DNA from: Faecousia sp.
Lineage (GTDB): Bacteria > Bacillota > Clostridia > Oscillospirales > Oscillospiraceae
Length of the DNA: 5,254 bases
NCBI GenBank assembly: GCA_029258495.1
Contig: JARHYV010000334.1
Location: forward strand, 1-5,254
Direction: 5' to 3'
Shown here: one piece after another, positions 1-5,254 of the stretch
Numbering within the stretch: position 1 is the first letter of the stretch
Layout of the letters: the number at the start of each line of letters is the position of its first letter
Position numbers and translations under genes: made by a program
Notes under the pieces: model-generated
Told to the model about the DNA's origin: nothing
The model's input: the letters and a program-made list of their open reading frames with translations, nothing else
The model's database searches: none

Positions 1-1335
1 GGTCAGTAGAACCATCTCCAGCAGGTTGTCAAGACCCATACCGGTTTTAGCGGAAATGGGGCAGATGATGGTGTCGCCGCCCCATTCCTCGGGGATCAGC
101 TCATACTCTGTCAGCTGCTGCTTGACTCTGTCAGGGTTGGCAGTGGGCTTATCCATCTTGTTCACAGCAACGATGATGGGCACACCTGCCGCCTTGGCAT
201 GATTGATAGACTCGACGGTCTGAGGCATGATGCCATCATCCGCTGCAACCACCAGAATTGCGATATCCGTGCATCTTGCACCGCGTGCACGCATGGAAGT
301 AAATGCTGCGTGACCGGGGGTATCCAGGAAGGTGATGGGCTGACCGTTGAGCTCAACGGTGTAAGCACCGATGTGCTGTGTGATGCCGCCGGCCTCGCCG
401 GAGGTCACATTGGTCTTACGGATCGCATCCAAAGTGGAAGTTTTACCGTGGTCGACATGGCCCATGACCACAACGACAGGAGCGCGGCCCTGCAGTTCTT
501 CTTCTGTATCCACATGGTCGTCGATGATGCGATCCTCAATGGTGATGGTGATCTCCTTCTCCACCTTGCAGCCCATTTCGGTTGCGATAAACTCTGCTGT
601 ATCATAGTCGATGGTCTGGTTGATTGCCGCCATGACGCCGTTCTTCAGCAGGAGCTTGATCACCTCACCGGCAGTCTTCTTCATGCGGCTTGCCAGTTCG
701 CCAACGGTGATCTCATCGGGGATCTTGACAGTCAGAGGGGCCTTGCGGGCGACCTCCATCTGCAAACGGCGCATCTTTTCCTGCTCTTCGTTGCGAGCCT
801 TATTGCCCTTGAACTTGTTGTCACGCTTATTCTGCTGTTTCTTGCTGCCGATCCGCTGCTTGCCTCCGGTAAAATTCTGAGCACGCTCAGAGATCAGGCT
901 GTCGACGCGGTCATCAAACCGGGCGGAATTAACCTGAACGGCGGAAGTATCCACAACGCGGCGCTCACGCTTACGCTGAGGCTCTGCCTCCTTCGCGGGC
1001 TTATCACTGCGTTCCTGATTGGACGCATGGTTATTCTGAGCAGGTTTCTGACGATTATCCTGACGAGTCTGCTGATGAGCACCGTGATTCTGTGCAGACT
1101 TTTCGTTGGAAGCCTTGGGTTCCTCCTTAGCCTGTACCGCGTACACCTGCTCCAGTGACTCGATGGGATGTTTCTGAGTCATGCAGTCAAAAACCACATT
1201 CAGCTCCTCATCGGTCAAAACCTGGGTATTGGACTTGGGCTTTTCAAAGTAATTGCCCACAATTTCTGAAATTTCCTTGGGAGTGGTGCCGAAATCCGAC
1301 GCTACCTCACGCAAACGATATTTTTGTAAACTCAT
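1..1335 (-). CDS. infB: Translation initiation factor IF-2, N-terminal 445 codons (partial, runs off left edge)
   Basis: IF-2 is the GTPase that places initiator fMet-tRNA on the 30S subunit and promotes 50S joining. Residues 1-55 form a small IF2_N-type helical domain. Residues about 56-198 are a low-complexity, Gln/Asn/Lys/Arg-rich linker typical of clostridial IF-2. A second IF2_N domain starts near residue 199 (APLTVKIPDEITVGELASRM). The G domain follows with all motifs intact: G1 GHVDHGKT (292-299), G2 GGITQHIG (316-323), G3 DTPGH (338-342), G4 NKMD (392-395) and G5 SAK (428-430). The rest of the G domain and domains II-IV lie beyond position 1. The ATG at 1333-1335 is chosen because GGAGGTG lies at 1341-1347 and the protein opens with the expected MSLQKYRLREVA. 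It is the last visible gene of the rimP operon, 17 bp after ylxQ. The function is essentially certain. Confidence 0.97.
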   Translation of the reverse strand, partial: MSLQKYRLREVASDFGTTPKEISEIVGNYFEKPKSNTQVLTDEELNVVFDCMTQKHPIESLEQVYAVQAKEEPKASNEKSAQNHGAHQQTRQDNRQKPAQNNHASNQERSDKPAKEAEPQRKRERRVVDTSAVQVNSARFDDRVDSLISERAQNFTGGKQRIGSKKQQNKRDNKFKGNKARNEEQEKMRRLQMEVARKAPLTVKIPDEITVGELASRMKKTAGEVIKLLLKNGVMAAINQTIDYDTAEFIATEMGCKVEKEITITIEDRIIDDHVDTEEELQGRAPVVVVMGHVDHGKTSTLDAIRKTNVTSGEAGGITQHIGAYTVELNGQPITFLDTPGHAAFTSMRARGARCTDIAILVVAADDGIMPQTVESINHAKAAGVPIIVAVNKMDKPTANPDRVKQQLTEYELIPEEWGGDTIICPISAKTGMGLDNLLEMVLLT

Positions 1336-1352
1336 ATACGCACCTCCAAAAC

Positions 1353-1790
1353 TCAATTCTTTTTACCGGAAAGCGAATGTTTCTTGCCCACGCGCTTATT
1401 ACGCTGGTGAGCCTTTTCTTCATCCTGCCGCTGACGGATCCGTTTGGACTTCTTGTCCAACTCCTGTGCAACTTCCCGGTAACAATCCGAATCTCCCAAC
1501 GCCTTGACAAAGGCCAATGCAAGAGCCGGATCCGTAAGCGCCGCCATAGCCAGACTGGAGCGGCCAACCGCCTGTCCCAGTTCATCCTTGCTAAAGGGCG
1601 CTTTAATGCATTGCTGACTGGTACCGGCCACATAGCTTTTGGCGCGGCGCCATGTATGATCCGAGGCATCCGATGCAACCACGATCAGGCGAGCATGGCC
1701 CGCTCTGGCAGCGCCGCCGCAAGGCTCTTCACCCAGTTCCACCAGACCGCCCTTGCGGGCAATAGACAGATAGTTCAGCGCTTTATGCAT
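1353..1790 (-). CDS. ylxQ: L7Ae/L30e-family RNA-binding protein YlxQ with a basic C-terminal tail
   Basis: This is a 145-residue protein. Residues 1-99 match the L7Ae/L30e/S12e/Gadd45 fold as found in YlxQ: MHKALNYLSIARKGG at the start, the core strand ARLIVVASDASDHT (33-46), and the LGQAVGRSSLAMAALTDPA block (71-89). Family members such as B. subtilis YlxQ bind kink-turn RNA, but the cellular role is not settled. Residues 100-145 are an added tail, strongly charged and Lys/Arg-rich (KKSKRIRQRQ, KRVGKKHSLSGKKN). The usual length is about 100 residues, so the tail is extra. A longer reading from 1826 is possible, but the ATG at 1788-1790 is preferred because it gives the family N-terminus and has GGAGG 9 nt upstream. 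The start lies inside the end of ylxR (8-bp overlap), which suggests translational coupling. It lies between ylxR and infB, the standard Gram-positive position. Confidence 0.93.
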   Translation of the reverse strand: MHKALNYLSIARKGGLVELGEEPCGGAARAGHARLIVVASDASDHTWRRAKSYVAGTSQQCIKAPFSKDELGQAVGRSSLAMAALTDPALALAFVKALGDSDCYREVAQELDKKSKRIRQRQDEEKAHQRNKRVGKKHSLSGKKN

Positions 1791-2055
1791 TTTTACCAGC
1801 CTCCATTTCCTGCTCAAGTCGAGCATAGATCTCTTCCGGGATCGGCACCTCCAGACTCCGCTCCAGAGCCTTCGAACGGATCGCCTTTTTCAGGCAGGCA
1901 CTGTCCGGGCAGATATATGCGCCCCGTCCCGGTGCCTTTCCGTGGAAGTCCAGGGAAACGGTCCCTTCCGGAGACCGCACGACCCGAATCAATTCCCGTT
2001 TTTCTTTACGCTCTCGGCAGCCCATACACTGCCGCTGAGGGATCTTCTTCTGCAT
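1783..2055 (-). CDS. ylxR: YlxR (DUF448) family RNA-binding protein, RnpM-like
   Basis: This 90-residue protein is the usual size for YlxR. The family signatures are present: the N-terminal PQRQCMGCRERKEKRELIRVVR (CxxC at C10/C13), then GKAPGRGAYICP (39-50, core GRGAYIC 43-49), C54, and the C-terminal helix LERSLEVPIPEEIYARLEQEM. YlxR binds nucleic acid. In B. subtilis it has been reported as RnpM, a modulator of RNase P, and also as a DNA-associated regulator, so the exact role is open. The ATG at 2053-2055 has a perfect AAGGAGG at 2063-2069, 7 nt upstream. It lies 38 bp after nusA and overlaps ylxQ by 8 bp at its end. The position between nusA and ylxQ is conserved in Firmicutes and supports the call. 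Confidence 0.95.
   Translation of the reverse strand: MQKKIPQRQCMGCRERKEKRELIRVVRSPEGTVSLDFHGKAPGRGAYICPDSACLKKAIRSKALERSLEVPIPEEIYARLEQEMEAGKNA
1800..1804 (-). promoter_or_regulatory. Ribosome binding site that fixes the ylxQ start
   Basis: On the minus strand GGAGG lies here, 9 nt before the ATG at 1790 and inside the last codons of ylxR. It favours the 145-residue YlxQ over a reading with 12 more residues from 1826. Because the site is embedded in ylxR, ribosomes finishing ylxR are likely to assist initiation of ylxQ. Confidence 0.8.
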
Positions 2056-2093
2056 GCCATTCCCTCCTTATTCATCATTTGAGCACGCCCGGC

Positions 2094-3239
2094 TTACAGC
2101 TCGGCAGGCTCCTCTTCCTCTTTTTCTTCCTCGTGAACCTGAGACTCAGGCTTGATATCGATCTTATAGCTGGTCAGTCGTGCAGCCAGACGGGCATTCT
2201 GACCTTCCTTGCCGATGGCAAGACTCAGCTGATCGTCAGGAACCACGACCTTGCACGCCTTAGCTCCCGGAACCAGAGTCACAGAAACGACCTTGGCAGG
2301 GCTCAGGGCTGCCGCAACATACTGGCAGGGATCTTCACTGTATACAACAATGTCGATTTTCTCGCCATGAAGTTCCTCTACAACCGCACCTACACGGTCG
2401 CCTCTGGGGCCGACACATGCGCCCACAGGATCGATCCCGTCGATCGTGGCGCGAACCGCCATCTTAGAACGAGAACCGGCCTCACGGGCAATGTTGCGGA
2501 CTTCCACATCGCCGGAGGCGATTTCGGGGGTCTCCAACTCAAACAGGCGGCGAACCAGATTGGGATGAGTTCTGGAAACATGTACCAGCGGCCCACGGTT
2601 TGCGCGGTGAACTTCCAGAACATATACCCGGATCATGTCACCCTCGCGATAGGTTTCACCAGGGATCTGCTCGCTGACACGCAGCACCGCATCAGATGCC
2701 TCATTCCCCTGACCGATGCGGACAAAGACATCTCCACTGGGATCTAGTCGCAGAACCGTACCAGTCAACAGCTCCTGAGCCTTAGAGGAGTAGTTTTCGT
2801 ACATCGCTCCACGCTCAGCCTCACGGATCCCCTGAATTACCACCTGCTTTGCAGTCTGAGCAGCAATGCGGCCGAAGGCCTCGATCTTGATGGGAATGCG
2901 GATGGTGTCGCCCAGGATCACATTGGGCTGCAGGGTCTTGGCTGCATCGATGTGGATCTCCAGAGCGGTATCTTCCACTTCTTCCACCACAGTCTTTACC
3001 TGAAACATTGCAAGCCCTGTTTCATTCAGATCCACGATCACATTCTCAGCCGGAACATCCCGATGATCCTCGCGATCCTTGCGGTATGCATTCATCAGGG
3101 CCTGTTTCAGACGCTCGACCATATAGTCAACAGGGATCCCCTTGATCTTTTCCAACTCACGCAGACTCTCAAAGATCTCTGCGCCGACATTTACCTCAGG
3201 CTGCTTTGCCTGTTTCTTGGCTCTGGTAGCTCTAGCCAT
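2094..3239 (-). CDS. nusA: Transcription termination/antitermination factor NusA
   Basis: NusA binds RNA polymerase and nascent RNA and controls pausing, intrinsic termination and antitermination. The protein has 381 residues. In order: a basic N-terminal leader (1-17, MARATRAKKQAKQ), the RNAP-binding N-terminal domain (about 18-150, including FGRIAAQTAKQVV at 122-134 and REAERG at 139-144), the S1 domain (about 155-222), KH1 (about 228-300, with DPVGACVGPRGDRV and GPRG at 277-280) and KH2 (about 301-365, with LSLAIGKEGQNARLAARL and GKEG at 343-346). It ends in an acidic tail (EEEKEEEEPAEL). As in other Firmicutes, the AR repeats of proteobacterial NusA are absent. An in-frame TGA at 3243-3245 rules out a longer start. 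AGGAGG at 3250-3255 serves the ATG at 3237-3239. It lies 17 bp after rimP. The length is close to the roughly 370 residues of B. subtilis NusA. Confidence 0.98.
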   Translation of the reverse strand: MARATRAKKQAKQPEVNVGAEIFESLRELEKIKGIPVDYMVERLKQALMNAYRKDREDHRDVPAENVIVDLNETGLAMFQVKTVVEEVEDTALEIHIDAAKTLQPNVILGDTIRIPIKIEAFGRIAAQTAKQVVIQGIREAERGAMYENYSSKAQELLTGTVLRLDPSGDVFVRIGQGNEASDAVLRVSEQIPGETYREGDMIRVYVLEVHRANRGPLVHVSRTHPNLVRRLFELETPEIASGDVEVRNIAREAGSRSKMAVRATIDGIDPVGACVGPRGDRVGAVVEELHGEKIDIVVYSEDPCQYVAAALSPAKVVSVTLVPGAKACKVVVPDDQLSLAIGKEGQNARLAARLTSYKIDIKPESQVHEEEKEEEEPAEL

Positions 3240-3256
3240 TATTCATAAACCTCCTG

Positions 3257-3709
3257 TTAGAATTCCACGCGAAGACGCACCAAAGCGACTTCAGATTTTT
3301 CAAAAGTGATCATTTCTTTGCCACACTGTGCGGTGATGCGGCCGTTGTCGTACCCCTTCAGCACACCGGGCAGTTCCTTCAGTCCGTTTCTCGGGCGATA
3401 CAGCTTGATCGTGATAGGACTGTCCATAAAACGCTCAAAATCTCCGGGGCGTTTCAATGCCCGCTCCAAGCCAGCCGAACAAACCTCAAAATGGTAGGAT
3501 TCGCTGATGGGATCCTTTTCATCCAGGATCGGATCCATCGCTCTGGAGATCGTTTCGCAATCTGTGATATCCACGCCGCCATCCTTATCGATATAAAGGC
3601 GGAGGAAGTAATCAGATCCTTCTCTGACATATTCCACATCCCACAACGAGCAGCCATTGGCCTCTACCACAGGCTGAGCAAACGATGCAACAAGTTCTGT
3701 AATTTTCAT
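3257..3709 (-). CDS. rimP: Ribosome maturation factor RimP
   Basis: RimP assists late assembly of the 30S subunit. The 150-residue length is normal. The N-terminal domain (1-82) includes LWDVEYVREGSDYFLRLYIDKDGGVDITDC and the dimer-region helix CETISRAMDPILDE. The family signature follows at YHFEVCSAGLERALK (72-86), where the common SPGLxRPL is seen as SAGLERAL, with Ala at both proline positions. The C-terminal Sm-like beta barrel (about 87-150) ends in VRLRVEF. The ATG at 3707-3709 has AAAGG at 3716-3720, weaker than the other sites in the operon. It is the first gene of the operon, directly behind the promoter at 3784-3812 and the hairpin at 3729-3758, so its translation is the step most exposed to leader control. 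The TAA stop lies 17 bp before nusA. Confidence 0.96.
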   Translation of the reverse strand: MKITELVASFAQPVVEANGCSLWDVEYVREGSDYFLRLYIDKDGGVDITDCETISRAMDPILDEKDPISESYHFEVCSAGLERALKRPGDFERFMDSPITIKLYRPRNGLKELPGVLKGYDNGRITAQCGKEMITFEKSEVALVRLRVEF

Positions 3710-3728
3710 AATTGACCTTTCTCAGCAA

Positions 3729-3758
3729 GAAAGAGAGGGGTGAACACCCCTCTCTTTC
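3729..3758 (-). promoter_or_regulatory. Strong hairpin in the rimP operon leader (possible attenuator)
   Basis: The two arms are a perfect 13-bp inverted repeat around a 4-nt loop. The arm GAAAGAGAGGGGT (3729-3741) pairs with ACCCCTCTCTTTC (3746-3758). In the rimP transcript it lies about 20 nt after the predicted start of transcription and 8 nt before the ribosome binding site. Its 3' side runs into a pyrimidine-rich stretch (CTCTTTCTTGCT) rather than a clean U tract. It could therefore be a weak intrinsic terminator/attenuator, a 5' stability stem, or a device that exposes the ribosome binding site. It is close to symmetric, so it would also form in any transcript from the other strand. Confidence 0.7.
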
Positions 3759-3783
3759 GTATCGTATACTCTAGAACAATTTC

Positions 3784-3812
3784 ATTATACCACCCTTGGA
3801 TCTATTTTGCAA
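3784..3812 (-). promoter_or_regulatory. Promoter of the rimP-nusA-ylxR-ylxQ-infB operon
   Basis: On the minus strand there is a -35 box TTGCAA (3807-3812), a 17-bp spacer and a perfect -10 TATAAT (3784-3789). The -10 is preceded by TGG, giving the extended -10 TGnTATAAT. The start of transcription would fall near 3777, giving a leader of about 68 nt before rimP. This is a strong sigma-A type promoter by sequence. Confidence 0.82.
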
Positions 3813-3815
3813 GGG
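3793..3815. repeat. Short dyad over the rimP promoter spacer and -35
   Basis: CCCTTG (3793-3798) and CAAGGG (3810-3815) form a 6-bp inverted repeat with an 11-nt gap. It covers most of the spacer and the -35 box of the rimP promoter. It could be an operator for a dimeric regulator or chance; only the symmetry is seen. Confidence 0.35.
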
Positions 3816-3856
3816 CAATTTATCAAAAAGAGGGCGCTTTTTTCGTTAAAGTTGCC
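3814..3856 (-). terminator. Imperfect hairpin downstream of the ADP-ribosylglycohydrolase-like gene (weak terminator candidate)
   Basis: The outer pairing GGCAA (3814-3818) with TTGCC (3852-3856) continues as TTTA with TAAA (one bulged base), then, past a small internal loop, AAAAAG (3825-3830) with CTTTTT (3837-3842), closing a 6-nt loop AGGGCG. It lies 12 bp after the stop codon of the 3868-4971 gene, where a terminator is expected. The inner stem is A/T-rich and no clean U tract follows the whole structure, so termination is probably inefficient if it occurs. Confidence 0.35.
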
Positions 3857-3867
3857 ATATTTCTGAC

Positions 3868-4971
3868 TCAACCCTGAACAGAAACATATTTTCCGTCCCA
3901 TTCCATGTCAAACAGGTTGCTGTCTTTTGTCATCGGACACCCCTGGAACATGTCCGTCGCCAGTTCCTGAAGTGTATCGCGAACCTCCAGACATTCCAGA
4001 TAGAATTCCGGCATGCCTTCGTCCCCAAGCAGCGCCCCCTGAATGGCTCCGGCGATGGCGCCGACTGCCGCAGAGTAGCCGGAGTGGTTCACCGCCGTGA
4101 TCACTGCCTCATCCACACTCTTCGGATGCAGGATGCAGCTGTACAGAGCCCCCGCCAGAACCTTGGGTGCCGAGCTGCAGTCCAGCTGCTCCATTGCTTC
4201 GGTCTGGCTCATATTGGGGGAGATCGACAGCGCCAGTACCATCCGAAGGCTCTGGCAGACCTCGGCAGTCTGTTTATACGCTCTTCCGAACTGGTTCTGC
4301 AGCATATTGACAGTTTCACGGATCAGCCCGCGCAGATCCGTTTCTCCATCCCATGCGATCCGGCTGATAATGTGCGCCAAAGCCGCACCGGTCAGGAATG
4401 CACCGGGATTGCCATGGGTCAATGCGACCGCCTCAGCACCCAAGCGCTGAACCTCCTCACGGCCCATACGCTGGGGATCAAAGAACAAGCCCACCGGTAT
4501 GGCCGAGGTCAATGCTCCCGGCCCCTGATAGCGATTGCGCTGTTCTTCCATCGTACCCAGATCGTTTCTATTCAATGTGTCGAGCATCAGCGTATCCATA
4601 CACCGCCGGGCCTGAAACCCTTCCGCACCGCCGACCCAGCAGTAGTTCACCGCAGACGGATCCTTGCGATATCCCTGCAATCGCGCCCACTCCTGCTCTG
4701 CCAAAGCAATATAACGAACATACGGAGCCATGACTCCCCGCAGCTGCCCACGGGTCATCCCCAACAGCAGTCCGTTGCAGACAAATGCTGCAATCTGTGT
4801 ATAAGATGTTGTATCCGCATAACCATTTGCAAGATCGTACCCCAGCAGGCCGTTAGGGCCGTAATCGTGCCGGATCTGATCCAGTGTCTTGTGATCCACT
4901 GTATAGCCCATCGCATCGCCGATGGCAAGCCCCAGCAGACAGCCCTTGTAAGCTGCAAGACGATTCTCCAT
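3868..4971 (-). CDS. ADP-ribosylglycohydrolase (ARH/DraG) family protein lacking the metal-site aspartates; probable pseudoenzyme
   Basis: This 367-residue soluble protein has no signal peptide or membrane segment. Active family members use two Mg ions to remove ADP-ribose from proteins or small molecules. The fold signatures are present: YKGCLLGLAIGDAMG (8-22), the helix TQIAAFVCNGLLLG (58-71), GPGALTSAIPVGLFF (150-164), ALTHGNPGAFLTGAALAHII (183-202, H186) and VNHSGYSAAVGAIAGAIQGALLG (294-316). The catalytic parts are altered. The metal motif usually read as TDDT is TSYT (55-58). The C-terminal motif usually read as GDSDS/T is GYSAA (298-302). All four expected aspartates are thus gone; only D53, two residues before the first motif, is close. 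The frame is intact and the start is firm (AGGAGG at 4979-4984, 7 nt from the ATG), so this is not a decayed gene. Hydrolase activity is unlikely by the known mechanism; ligand binding or a new activity is possible. It has its own promoter and is probably transcribed alone, upstream of the rimP operon. Confidence 0.88.
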   Translation of the reverse strand: MENRLAAYKGCLLGLAIGDAMGYTVDHKTLDQIRHDYGPNGLLGYDLANGYADTTSYTQIAAFVCNGLLLGMTRGQLRGVMAPYVRYIALAEQEWARLQGYRKDPSAVNYCWVGGAEGFQARRCMDTLMLDTLNRNDLGTMEEQRNRYQGPGALTSAIPVGLFFDPQRMGREEVQRLGAEAVALTHGNPGAFLTGAALAHIISRIAWDGETDLRGLIRETVNMLQNQFGRAYKQTAEVCQSLRMVLALSISPNMSQTEAMEQLDCSSAPKVLAGALYSCILHPKSVDEAVITAVNHSGYSAAVGAIAGAIQGALLGDEGMPEFYLECLEVRDTLQELATDMFQGCPMTKDSNLFDMEWDGKYVSVQG

Positions 4972-5006
4972 AGGAAACCCTCCTGAATGTCCTTCATTTG
5001 CTTATC

Positions 5007-5035
5007 ATTATAAACAAATATCGTTAAAAAGGCAA
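5007..5035 (-). promoter_or_regulatory. Promoter of the ADP-ribosylglycohydrolase-like gene
   Basis: On the minus strand there is a -35 box TTGCCT (5030-5035), a 17-bp spacer and a perfect -10 TATAAT (5007-5012). The predicted start of transcription is near 5000, leaving a leader of roughly 30 nt that contains the AGGAGG at 4979-4984. Confidence 0.75.
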
Positions 5036-5042
5036 GTCTTGC
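5032..5042. repeat. 11-bp palindrome overlapping the -35 box (possible operator)
   Basis: GCAAG-T-CTTGC is a perfect palindrome around one central base. It overlaps the -35 box of the leftward promoter, a position where a bound repressor would block polymerase. No regulator gene is visible nearby, so this is a symmetry observation only. Confidence 0.35.
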
Positions 5043-5093
5043 AAACAAATCCGGTCTGCAATTTCCATATTCGTTTCACAAGCAGAATGGTTA

Positions 5094-5122
5094 TTGCCTT
5101 TTTTTGTGAAAAATGATATATT
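5094..5122 (+). promoter_or_regulatory. Promoter of the rightward gene at 5167
   Basis: The plus strand shows a -35 box TTGCCT (5094-5099), a 17-bp spacer and a -10 TATATT (5117-5122). A second possible -10, TATAAA at 5124-5129, is less well spaced. The leader would be about 35-40 nt. The -35 hexamer is identical to that of the divergent leftward promoter. Confidence 0.6.
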
Positions 5123-5166
5123 GTATAAATAAAACATATGCCAAACCACTTCTAAGGAGGCTTTCC

Positions 5167-5254
5167 ATGCGCAAATTTTTCCAGCATCTGCTGGATTCTT
5201 TCCAAAAATGTGATCGAGTTCTGCTTGCCCTGTGTATGCTCACCACCGCATTCG
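5167..5254 (+). CDS. N-terminus of a membrane protein, possibly FtsW/RodA/SpoVE family (partial)
   Basis: Only 29 codons are visible before the right edge. The start ATG at 5167 has an excellent ribosome binding site, TAAGGAGG (5153-5160), 6 nt upstream, and a promoter at 5094-5122. The peptide begins with a short amphipathic, basic segment (MRKFFQHLLDSFQKCDRV) followed by the start of a hydrophobic helix (LLALCMLTTAF). This pattern of a cytoplasmic lead, an acidic residue, then a first transmembrane helix resembles clostridial FtsW/RodA-type lipid II polymerases (SEDS proteins). The visible part is too short to be sure, and another polytopic membrane protein is possible. Confidence 0.5.
   Translation, partial: MRKFFQHLLDSFQKCDRVLLALCMLTTAF

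Noticed and set aside
199..1158. 319-codon plus-strand open frame antisense to infB
   Set aside because: The opposite strand encodes an unmistakable IF-2 with all G motifs. The antisense peptide has no family features.
1353..1826. Longer YlxQ start at 1826
   Set aside because: The extra 12 residues do not match the family, and the GGAGG at 1800-1804 points to the ATG at 1790.
1155..2747. 530-codon open frame on the plus strand, antisense to infB, ylxQ, ylxR and part of nusA
   Set aside because: It crosses four well-supported minus-strand genes and their boundaries, the peptide is low-complexity with no recognisable domain, and no good ribosome binding site stands before it. It is a shadow of codon bias in the real genes.
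3232..3246. Possible tiny upstream reading frame ATG-AAT-AAT-GGC-TAG just before and overlapping the nusA start
   Set aside because: It would start only 3 nt after the AGGAGG, too close for efficient initiation, and it overlaps the true start with ideal spacing. Probably chance.
4801..4815. Treating the altered TSYT motif as a sequencing or frameshift error
   Set aside because: The frame is open on both sides with correct family residues, and the second motif 240 residues away is altered in the matching way, which a single error would not produce.
4084..4986. 300-codon plus-strand open frame antisense to the ADP-ribosylglycohydrolase-like gene
   Set aside because: The minus-strand frame has the promoter, the ribosome binding site and the family motifs. 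The antisense frame has none of these.
1..5254. Defence system, mobile element, CRISPR or phage content around the ARH-like gene
   Set aside because: ADP-ribosylglycohydrolases can belong to toxin or immunity systems, but no ADP-ribosyltransferase toxin, secretion gene, transposase, integrase or repeat array is visible. The neighbours are core housekeeping genes.

Overview
The window looks like chromosomal DNA from a Gram-positive, Clostridia-type bacterium, possibly an Oscillospiraceae/Ruminococcaceae gut lineage. The reasons are the rimP-nusA-ylxR-ylxQ-infB gene order, the strong AGGAGG-type ribosome binding sites, the short NusA without C-terminal AR repeats, and the style of the IF-2 N-terminal region. 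The lineage is inferred from memory of these families, not from a search.

Positions 1-3709 (minus strand) hold a classic transcription/translation operon, read from right to left: rimP (ribosome maturation), nusA (transcription elongation and termination), ylxR (RnpM-like RNA-binding protein), ylxQ (L7Ae-type RNA-binding protein) and the first 445 codons of infB (initiation factor IF-2), which runs off the left edge. Spacing is tight: 17 bp, 38 bp, an 8-bp overlap, then 17 bp. Every gene has its own ribosome binding site. A strong extended -10 promoter lies at 3784-3812, and the short leader between it and rimP contains a perfect 13-bp hairpin that may be an attenuator or translational switch.

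Positions 3868-4971 (minus strand) encode a full-length ADP-ribosylglycohydrolase-fold protein (ARH/DraG family) with its own promoter. The fold signatures are clear, but the metal-binding aspartates at both canonical sites are replaced, so it is predicted to be a pseudoenzyme or a protein with another function. This is the most interesting item in the window.

Positions 4972-5166 form a divergent intergenic region with one promoter facing each way and an 11-bp palindrome overlapping the leftward -35 element. From 5167 a plus-strand gene begins. Only 29 codons are visible, and they look like the N-terminus of a membrane protein, perhaps of the FtsW/RodA/SpoVE type.

I see no mobile elements, CRISPR arrays, tRNAs, rRNAs or phage genes. 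Apart from the degenerate ADP-ribosylglycohydrolase and the leader structures, the region is ordinary core genome.
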